The translations under genes were made by a program, and so were the position numbers. DNA of 16,444 nt from JAYSRU01 sp043720875. GTDB lineage: Bacteria > Bacteroidota > Bacteroidia > Flavobacteriales_D > Crocinitomicaceae. The stretch is from NCBI GenBank assembly GCA_043720875.1, contig JAYSRU010000077.1, forward strand, positions 1-16,444, written 5' to 3'. Of the stretch, positions 7,995 through 13,994 are shown piece by piece; position 1 is the first letter of the stretch, and every line of letters starts with the position of its first letter. The notes below the pieces were generated by a model. That model made no database searches. It had not been told where the DNA came from and worked only from the letters and a program-made list of their open reading frames with translations.

Positions 7995-8002
7995 CAAAGC
8001 TA
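7995..8002 (-). promoter_or_regulatory. Alternative -7 box for the flavoprotein gene
   Basis: On the - strand this reads TAGCTTTG (TAnnTTTG consensus). Its distance to ATG 7909 would give a leader of about 80 bases. No convincing -33 TTG lies upstream. It competes with the box at 7913-7920 as the real promoter. The rest of the 145-base divergent intergenic region holds no clear + strand promoter for the operon starting at 8055. Confidence 0.3.
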
Positions 8003-8054
8003 GTTTATTCGTAAAATAACAGTTGTTTTCCAGAATAATAAATTATTTTTACGC

Positions 8055-8561
8055 GTGAAATATCAGGAAGACTTAAATACCGCAACAAAAAATAAGGAGG
8101 AAAACAAGAAATTGGTAAACCGACTTAAAAGCAAAAAGAAGAAGGAACTAGACGACATGTTCTTGTCTGAACATACCAAGGTTTTTAAAAAAATTGATTG
8201 TTTGAGTTGTGCTAATTGCTGTAAAACAACGAGTCCTATTTTTAGAGAGGTTGATGTAAAAAGAATTTCGAAGAAGCTTAGAATGAATGAGTCTAAATTC
8301 ATAGCGCAATATTTGATTCGGGATAGGGACGATGACCTTGTTTTGCAAATTTCACCTTGTGCTTTCCTCGACAATGACAATACCTGCTCTATTTATGAAG
8401 ATCGACCTTTGGCTTGTAGAGAATATCCTCATACGGACCGTAAAAATATGTATCAAATTCTAGATCTTACTAAAACGAACACTGAAATATGCCCCGCTGT
8501 TTCTCAAATTTTTGAAAATATTAAACTTGCTGAAAAAAATAATCCAAAAAATAAAATTTAG
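8055..8561 (+). CDS. YkgJ-type CxxCxxCC metal-binding protein
   Basis: 168 residues from a GTG at 8055. An in-frame stop lies at 8001, and the next ATG (8157) would still keep the domain. It belongs to the zinc/iron-chelating CxxCxxCC family (PF03692). CLSCANCC (49-56) gives four cysteines, followed by PCAFLDNDNTCSIYEDRPLACREYP (101-125) with Cys102, Cys111 and Cys121, then Cys146. These eight cysteines form the usual metal or Fe-S site. The N-terminal 45 residues are strongly charged (KEENKKLVNRLKSKKKKELDD, about 15-34) and probably helical. It is cytoplasmic, with no signal peptide. The family's function is poorly known; some members accompany protein-modifying enzymes. It stands 47 bases before the large surface protein gene on the same strand and may be the first gene of that transcript. 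Confidence 0.85.
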   Translation: MKYQEDLNTATKNKEENKKLVNRLKSKKKKELDDMFLSEHTKVFKKIDCLSCANCCKTTSPIFREVDVKRISKKLRMNESKFIAQYLIRDRDDDLVLQISPCAFLDNDNTCSIYEDRPLACREYPHTDRKNMYQILDLTKTNTEICPAVSQIFENIKLAEKNNPKNKI

Positions 8562-8582
8562 ACAACCTTTTGTCGTCTAAAT
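8556..8582 (+). promoter_or_regulatory. Alternative-hairpin element between the CxxCxxCC gene and surface protein A
   Basis: ATTTAGAC (8556-8563) is perfectly complementary to GTCTAAAT (8575-8582), an 8-bp stem with an 11-base loop. A competing inner hairpin, GACAA (8561-8565) with TTGTC (8570-8574) and a 4-base loop, uses the same GAC. The TAG stop of the upstream gene is inside the outer stem. There is no T-run, so it is not a standard terminator; a processing or attenuation role is only a guess. Confidence 0.35.
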
Positions 8583-8608
8583 ACGTTATTGATATGCTAA
8601 AACAAATT

Positions 8609-11600
8609 ATGAAACAATCAATACTCACAATTGTGCTATTTTTCTGTGCCTTTTCTTTATCGGCACAACGCGGAAAAGATTTAAATGGTATTTTAAGTGG
8701 TACTGTTGTTATTAATACGTACACCAACGTCACAGCCAACGTAGTTTTGAATGCTACTTCACTCACCGTTGCAAGTAATACAATGACAGGCGGCGCTTTC
8801 GGCGCAACACCATTGGCTGCTGGAGATTTGATCTTGATTATTCAAATGCAAGGTGCTTCCATTAATAGCGATAATGCAGCGATGGCAGGGAGCAACTTTG
8901 CTTACCCTACAGAGTTTTCTTGGCCAGCCAATTGGGCAGACCCTACAGCACAATTCTTATATGGAACAGTGACAAATCTAAATGGTGCAGGAAAGTTTCA
9001 ATACGCTGAAGTAGCTAGTATTTCTGGAAGCAACATTATCAATGTGAATTGTCCATTATTAACAGCTTTTTCAGCTTCGGGTAAAACGCAAGTTGTTCGT
9101 ATACCCCGTTACAACGATTTATTATTGAACGCTACAGCACTAGTTAATCCGCTAACCTGGTCTGGCACTATTGGAGGTGTTATAGGGATAGAGGTAAATG
9201 GTAATTTAACAATGACAGCTGGTTCTCGTATCTCTGCTTCAGCTTTTGGATTTAGAGGCGGGGCTGTTAATCTGACTGGTGCTACAACGAATAGTAATAA
9301 TGCTGTGGGTTCTGTATCCTATTATGCTACCAATAATACAGTAGGCTCATCAGTTGGTGCCGGGGCGAAAGGTGAAGGTATAGGCGGATCCAATGCTGAC
9401 TATTTATTGAGTTGTGGAAATGCTGGACGCGGCGCTGTTGCCAACGGCGGCGGCGGCGGCTCAGAGCATAATTCTGGAGGAGGAGGCGGTTCCAATGTTG
9501 GTAATACAGCAACTTGGACAGGAAGAGGAAATCCTTCAGCTGGATATGCTGCAATTTGGGATTTAGAATTTGTTGGATTATCCACAGCAACAAGTAGTGG
9601 AGGAGGAAGAGGTGGTTATACCATGGCTGCTCCAGCTTCAATACCAGTGATAGGGTCAACCCCTCCAGATAACATAGGGTGGGCAGGTGATAAAAGAAGG
9701 GTAATGGGAGGTTTAGGTGGCCATACATTGCAATATTCAGTAGATCGCGCTTTTTTAGGCGGCGGCGGTGGAGCTGCAGATGCTAATAATAGTGCCTCAG
9801 CAACGGTATCTAGAGGAAATGGTGGAATTGGAGGAGGAATTATTTTTCTAAGAACCTACGGCACAATTTCAGGTACAGGAACGTTTGAAGCGAATGGTGC
9901 AAATGGATCTAATTGCCAAGGAACAGCAGCAACTGCATTTACTACAAAGACTGGGGTAGACGGCGCAGGTGGCGCTGGCGCTGGAGGATCCATTATCATT
10001 GACAATACTTCTGCATTACCTGCAACATTAACTTTGAATGCAAACGGAGGAAATGGTGGATCTCAGTTAGCCTCTTTCTTTGGATCGGTTACAAAAGAAG
10101 CACAAGGCCCAGGTGGCGGTGGAGCAGGTGGATTAATCGCTTTTGTCTCAGGAACGCCAGTTCAATCTGTAGCCGGTGGAGTTAATGGTACTACAAACTC
10201 TGCTGTTGTAGCAGGTTTTCCGCCAAATGGTGCAACGAGTGGTGGAGCTGGATTAGTACAAGCCATAACTGCTTATAATCTTACTGCTGCAAATGTTACA
10301 ATTTGTAGTAACACCACAGCGCTTTTAACCGCTGTTTATTCTGGAACTTCACCCGGCTTACCTTCTTGGTATACCCAACAATTTGGAGGTGTGTCAGTAG
10401 GAACAGGAATGACTTTTACTACACCACTTTTAACGACAACTACAACCTATTATGTTGGTTTTTGTCCAGGAAGTTTCAGGGTTCCTGTAGTAGTGACGGT
10501 CAATTCTGCACCTACAATTACAGGACCACCTACTATAACCAATGTTAGTTGCCTTGGAGTTTTAGGATCAATTACAGGATTAATTATTTCAGGAGGAGTG
10601 GCACCATACACATTTGCTTGGACAAATGGTGGAGGATCAACTGCGAATGTAACGAATGGAGCAGCAGGTTCATATACGCTAACTGCTTCTTCTGTTGGAG
10701 GATGTTCTACTAATGCAGGACCTTTTGTAATTGGAACAAATGCTCCACCAGTAATCAATGCTACAGGTGTTGTTTTGGTGGATCAAAATTGTTTAGGGAT
10801 AATAGGATCTATATCCGGCATAACAGCAACCGGTACTGGTTTAACCTATTCTTGGGATGGAGTTGCTTCTGCTTCACTTAATTTGAATCCTGCAAGCGCA
10901 GGTTCTCATACTTTAGTGGTAACGGCAAGTAATGGGTGTACAGCCACAGCAGGTCCATTTGTTGTGAATGCCGTTGGTGGACCAACAGTTAACAGTGCTA
11001 GTGTATTAGTAACTAATGTTTTATGCAATGGTACACTGGGTACAATTACTGGAATTACTGCAGCTGGAGTTGGATTGACTTATACTTGGAATGGTGTTGC
11101 TAGTGCTTCGATCAACTTGTCTAATGCTCCTGCTGGAAGCTATACCTTAGTGGTAACTAACGGGGTTGGCTGCACAACCAGTTCCGGACCATATGTAATT
11201 GCTACAACAGCCGGCCCTAACGTTAATAATTCAGGTATTGTAATAACATCTGCGGATTGTTTAGGTGCATTAGGTTCAATTTCGGGAATAACTGCTACTG
11301 GAACGGGATTAATTTATTCTTGGACAAATACCACTCAAACTACTTTAAACCTTACTGGTATAACTCAAAATTCTTATACCTTAACAATTACTGATAATAT
11401 CGGTTGCACGGTTGTATCTGGTCCGCATGTGGTTGGATTAATAGCTGGCCCAACTTTAAACGCTACAGCACTGGTTGTTACGAATGAGATTTGTGGGAAC
11501 AACAATGGTACAATATCTGGTTTGACAACAACAGGCGTAATAACTAATACTACCTGGAACGGTGTAGCTGGAACACTAAATCAAACAAGTTTAACGTCTG

Positions 11601-13360
11601 GTAACTACACTGTAATTGTAACTAATGCTAGTGGCTGCACCGCAACCTATGGTCCAATTGTAATTACCGATGTATTGGGTCCAGTGATTACTGTAACCAG
11701 TGTAGTTATAACCAATGAAACATGTGATTTAAATAATGGAGCCATTAATGGTATTACGGCTACGGGTACTGCAACATTAACCTATCAATGGAATGGTGTA
11801 GCAAGTGTCTCATTAAATCAAACTAATTTAACTTCAGGTTCATATACGTTGATAGTTACAGATGGAAATTCATGTACTGCTACTGTTGGTCCAATCGTTA
11901 TTGCTAATACTGCAATGCCAACAATCGGGGTAGGATCAGTAGTGGTAAGTCCAGTTACGTGTGCAGGAAATGTTGGAAGTATTTCTGGATTAACAACAAC
12001 CGGTATTGGGATGAACTATGTTTGGAACAATACAACTTCCACCTTATTGAATCCAATTAATCTAGTGGCGGGTAGTTATACCGTTACTGGTACTGATGTA
12101 AATGGATGTATAGTTACTGCCGGGCCATTTGTTGTTAACGCTGCAGTAGGGATAAATTTAGATGCAAGTGCCATGGTAATTACTCAAACTTCTTGTATTG
12201 CAAACACTGGATCAATCACCGGGATTGTAGCAAGTGGCACCGGAACATTAACTTATTTATGGTCAAATGGTGCAACAACTTTGAATATCTCAAATTTAGC
12301 TGTCGGTTCTTATGGTTTAACAATTACGGATGGAAATGGTTGTGTTGCTTCCATAACGGGTAATGTTGTTACAGCTGCGAATGCTCCAGTTATTGCAACC
12401 TTAACGCAATTAATAACAAGTTCAAATTGTGGACAAGCAAATGGAAGTATAGCTGGAACCACTGTTTCCTTAGGTACACCTGGATATTCATATTCTTGGA
12501 ATTCTAGCCCGGTGAGTACAAGCTTAAATCTCACCAATGTTGTTGCGGGTTCTTATACGCTAACAGTAACAGACCTTAACGGATGTTCAGCGTTAGGAAC
12601 ATATATTGTTCCAAGCAGTCCTGGAGTAGTCATAAATACAACCAACATAAATGTAATACCATCAGATTGTCAAAATCAAAATGGTAGTGTTGCTGGAATT
12701 ACGGTTTCAGGAGGTACTAGTTATTTATATGTTTGGAGCGGATTGGCACAAACAACCATAGGACTAAATAATGTATCTTCAGGTTCATATACGTTAACCG
12801 TAACAGATAACAACGGATGTATAGCATCAACACCAGTATTGGTGAATGGAACAACTATTCCTAATGCGGCATTTAATTTATTACCTACTTTACCTGATCC
12901 AAATGAAACGGTTGCTTTTACGGATCAATCTTCAGGAGGAACCATTGTTTCTTGGAATTGGAATATCAACGGTACCACATATTCTGCACAAAATCCAAGT
13001 TATGTATTTTTAACGGAGGGTAGCTATAGCGCAACTTTAACGGTAACTAATAATTTTGGTTGTATTGATTCAGTAACACAAGTTATTGAAGTATTGATTG
13101 ATATCATCATTCCAAATATTCTTACCACGAACCAGGATGGAACAAATGACGTCTGGAAAATTTCAGGCTTAAGACCAGAAACTAATGTGATCATATTAAA
13201 TAGGTGGGGCTTAATAGTTTTTGAGTCAAGTGATTATAAAAACGATTGGACTGGCTTAGACAAATCTGGATTAGGCTGTGTTGATGGAGTTTACAATTAT
13301 CTTGTAACCACCAAAAAAGGCGAAATCTTATCCGGATTTATTCAATTGATTTCAAAGTAA
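8609..13360 (+). CDS. Surface protein A: head domain, Gly-rich region, Ig_7, ten SprB-like repeats, PKD, type B T9SS sorting domain
   Basis: 1583 residues from ATG 8609, chosen because MKQSILTIVLFFCAFSLSA gives a clean signal peptide (cleavage before Gln20). In-frame TTG 8570 and ATG 8594 would only prepend polar residues. Domains: a unique head about 20-265 (GDLILIIQMQGA, VVRIPRYNDLLL, GFRGGAVN); a glycine-rich, beta-helix-like region about 265-545 (GGGGGSEHNSGGGGGS, GGIGGGIIFLRTYGTISG); an Ig_7/CHU_C-associated Ig-like domain 550-636; ten SprB-like repeats of 77-80 residues, 634-1415, each with two Cys; a PKD-like domain 1416-1495; and a type B C-terminal domain 1496-1583 (PNILTTNQDGTNDVW, NRWGLIVFESSDYKNDW, DGVYNYLVTTKKGE). 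The protein is expected to cross the outer membrane by T9SS and sit on or leave the surface, probably as an adhesin. SprB-like modules suggest adhesion or motility. No enzymatic domain was recognised. The head recalls large gliding/AgmC-like surface proteins, from memory only. Confidence 0.92.
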   Translation: MKQSILTIVLFFCAFSLSAQRGKDLNGILSGTVVINTYTNVTANVVLNATSLTVASNTMTGGAFGATPLAAGDLILIIQMQGASINSDNAAMAGSNFAYPTEFSWPANWADPTAQFLYGTVTNLNGAGKFQYAEVASISGSNIINVNCPLLTAFSASGKTQVVRIPRYNDLLLNATALVNPLTWSGTIGGVIGIEVNGNLTMTAGSRISASAFGFRGGAVNLTGATTNSNNAVGSVSYYATNNTVGSSVGAGAKGEGIGGSNADYLLSCGNAGRGAVANGGGGGSEHNSGGGGGSNVGNTATWTGRGNPSAGYAAIWDLEFVGLSTATSSGGGRGGYTMAAPASIPVIGSTPPDNIGWAGDKRRVMGGLGGHTLQYSVDRAFLGGGGGAADANNSASATVSRGNGGIGGGIIFLRTYGTISGTGTFEANGANGSNCQGTAATAFTTKTGVDGAGGAGAGGSIIIDNTSALPATLTLNANGGNGGSQLASFFGSVTKEAQGPGGGGAGGLIAFVSGTPVQSVAGGVNGTTNSAVVAGFPPNGATSGGAGLVQAITAYNLTAANVTICSNTTALLTAVYSGTSPGLPSWYTQQFGGVSVGTGMTFTTPLLTTTTTYYVGFCPGSFRVPVVVTVNSAPTITGPPTITNVSCLGVLGSITGLIISGGVAPYTFAWTNGGGSTANVTNGAAGSYTLTASSVGGCSTNAGPFVIGTNAPPVINATGVVLVDQNCLGIIGSISGITATGTGLTYSWDGVASASLNLNPASAGSHTLVVTASNGCTATAGPFVVNAVGGPTVNSASVLVTNVLCNGTLGTITGITAAGVGLTYTWNGVASASINLSNAPAGSYTLVVTNGVGCTTSSGPYVIATTAGPNVNNSGIVITSADCLGALGSISGITATGTGLIYSWTNTTQTTLNLTGITQNSYTLTITDNIGCTVVSGPHVVGLIAGPTLNATALVVTNEICGNNNGTISGLTTTGVITNTTWNGVAGTLNQTSLTSGNYTVIVTNASGCTATYGPIVITDVLGPVITVTSVVITNETCDLNNGAINGITATGTATLTYQWNGVASVSLNQTNLTSGSYTLIVTDGNSCTATVGPIVIANTAMPTIGVGSVVVSPVTCAGNVGSISGLTTTGIGMNYVWNNTTSTLLNPINLVAGSYTVTGTDVNGCIVTAGPFVVNAAVGINLDASAMVITQTSCIANTGSITGIVASGTGTLTYLWSNGATTLNISNLAVGSYGLTITDGNGCVASITGNVVTAANAPVIATLTQLITSSNCGQANGSIAGTTVSLGTPGYSYSWNSSPVSTSLNLTNVVAGSYTLTVTDLNGCSALGTYIVPSSPGVVINTTNINVIPSDCQNQNGSVAGITVSGGTSYLYVWSGLAQTTIGLNNVSSGSYTLTVTDNNGCIASTPVLVNGTTIPNAAFNLLPTLPDPNETVAFTDQSSGGTIVSWNWNINGTTYSAQNPSYVFLTEGSYSATLTVTNNFGCIDSVTQVIEVLIDIIIPNILTTNQDGTNDVWKISGLRPETNVIILNRWGLIVFESSDYKNDWTGLDKSGLGCVDGVYNYLVTTKKGEILSGFIQLISK
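9446..9460 (+). repeat. (GGC)5 glycine-codon run in copy A
   Basis: Five consecutive GGC codons (Gly280-284 of protein A) stand out in an AT-rich genome where nearby glycines mostly use GGA/GGT. The same place in copy B has four GGC then GGT (14850-14864). A shorter (GGC)3 run is at 9758-9766. Confidence 0.9.
9800..9877 (+). repeat. 78-bp segment identical to 15198-15275
   Basis: Every base, including synonymous positions, matches the copy B segment, while the flanks differ at many third positions. It encodes ATVSRGNGGIGGG followed by IIFLRTYGTISGT in the glycine-rich region. It reads as a patch of recent gene conversion or strong nucleotide-level constraint. Confidence 0.85.
10508..12853 (+). 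repeat. Ten tandem SprB-like protein repeats (about 234 bp each)
   Basis: Ten units of 78, 78, 78, 78, 77, 79, 78, 78, 80 and 78 residues fill this span exactly. Each has a first Cys near position 15-17 (for example TNVSC, TNEIC, PSDC), a GSIxGI motif, an aromatic-x-Trp strand (TYSW, TYTW, YVW), an AGSYTLTVTD-like strand, and a second Cys in (N)GC. Units 1-7 also end in a GPFVV-like strand. The Cys pair probably forms one disulfide per unit. Unit 9-10 sequences (APGYSYSW-like, AGSYTLTVTDLNGC) are closest to the canonical SprB repeat. Confidence 0.88.
13094..13357 (+). other. Type B T9SS sorting domain of protein A (CHU_C / gliding motility-associated)
   Basis: The last 88 residues contain PNILTTNQDGTNDVW, NVIILNRWGLIVFES, Y-K-N-D-W-T-G and DGVYNYLV, then end GEILSGFIQLISK. 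This is the pattern of the CHU_C/TIGR04131 family. Such domains direct T9SS export and, in studied flavobacteria, usually depend on a PorP/SprF-like partner. No such partner is encoded in this window. Confidence 0.9.
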
Positions 13361-13388
13361 TTAAGGTTAATCAAAAAAAAATACTAAA

Positions 13389-13991
13389 TTGCAACAGGTA
13401 AATAGATTAAAAGAGATGTTAAAAGAAAGGGGTGGCATTTATGTCGATACTTGTTTTGCTGCATATCAAAGTTGTCAAGATGTTATTTTATCTCGTGGCG
13501 AAGAGTCTGTTTTTTCTCATTTTGGTGTTTTTTCACAAGACTTAACGAATAGTATCGCTGACAGTATCGAGGGAAAAATGATTGAAGCTGGTGAGAAAAA
13601 AACTATTGTAAAAAGAGTTTTCTGTATTCTCATTGAAGGACTTCAAAATATTAGATTACACTCTTTTCCAGATGAAAAGAATATCCATTTAAGTCATCTT
13701 ACGGTATCCAAAAGCAAAACATCATATAAGATTAGTTTTGGAAATATTGTAAATTCTTCTGAGAAAGCGATTTTAATCAAGCAAATAATGCTACTAAATG
13801 GATTGTCTGAATCGTTGGTGAAAGAAATGTATATCAACGTTTTGAGTCAAGGTACGTTGAGCGAAAAAGGAGGGGCTGGATTAGGATTTATTACAATGAA
13901 AATGAAATCAAGCAAAGATTTTATTTATAATTTTACAGCGCTAGAAAAAGATTTACATTATTTTGATCTCACATTAGAATTATATATTTAA
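13389..13991 (+). CDS. SiaB-like (DUF6272) GHKL-fold protein kinase
   Basis: 200 residues from a TTG at 13389; the ATG at 13416 would give 191 residues and an equally complete domain. Cytoplasmic, with no signal peptide or membrane segment. The sequence matches the SiaB family from memory: FSHFGVFSQDLTNSIADSIE (42-61), the N-box-like IEGLQN (82-87, an ExxxN arrangement in which Glu83 could be the catalytic base and Asn87 a magnesium ligand), the hydrophobic core SYKISFGNIV (112-121), and the glycine loop GGAGLG (161-166) before FITMKMKS. In Pseudomonas, SiaB phosphorylates the small protein SiaC within a pathway that controls aggregation and c-di-GMP. No SiaC, SiaA phosphatase or diguanylate cyclase is visible here. 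It starts 28 bases after surface protein A and stops 3 bases before surface protein B, so co-transcription is likely. Confidence 0.75.
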   Translation: MQQVNRLKEMLKERGGIYVDTCFAAYQSCQDVILSRGEESVFSHFGVFSQDLTNSIADSIEGKMIEAGEKKTIVKRVFCILIEGLQNIRLHSFPDEKNIHLSHLTVSKSKTSYKISFGNIVNSSEKAILIKQIMLLNGLSESLVKEMYINVLSQGTLSEKGGAGLGFITMKMKSSKDFIYNFTALEKDLHYFDLTLELYI

Positions 13992-13994
13992 GTA

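Larger units (their letters stand above)
8666..10504 (+). repeat. Head-coding region, copy A of a long direct duplication
   Basis: Colinear with 14070-15899. Homology begins at the Gln-Arg-Gly-Lys-Asp of the mature N-terminus, not in the signal peptide, and ends at the close of the Ig_7 domain (VPVVVTVN). Gaps are few: the offset between copies is 5404 at the start and 5395 at the end. Much of the divergence is synonymous. Confidence 0.95.

Noticed and set aside
8521..8766. Matching small - strand frames at 8521-8766 and 13988-14179 with near-identical proteins.
   Set aside because: Their similarity is fully explained by the duplication of the + strand head-coding region; neither has signs of its own expression.
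10508..12853. Regular tandem repetition that could suggest a CRISPR or satellite array.
   Set aside because: The period is about 234 bases, the frame is continuous, and conservation is at protein level (Cys, Trp, GSYTLTVTD); no short identical repeat with spacers.
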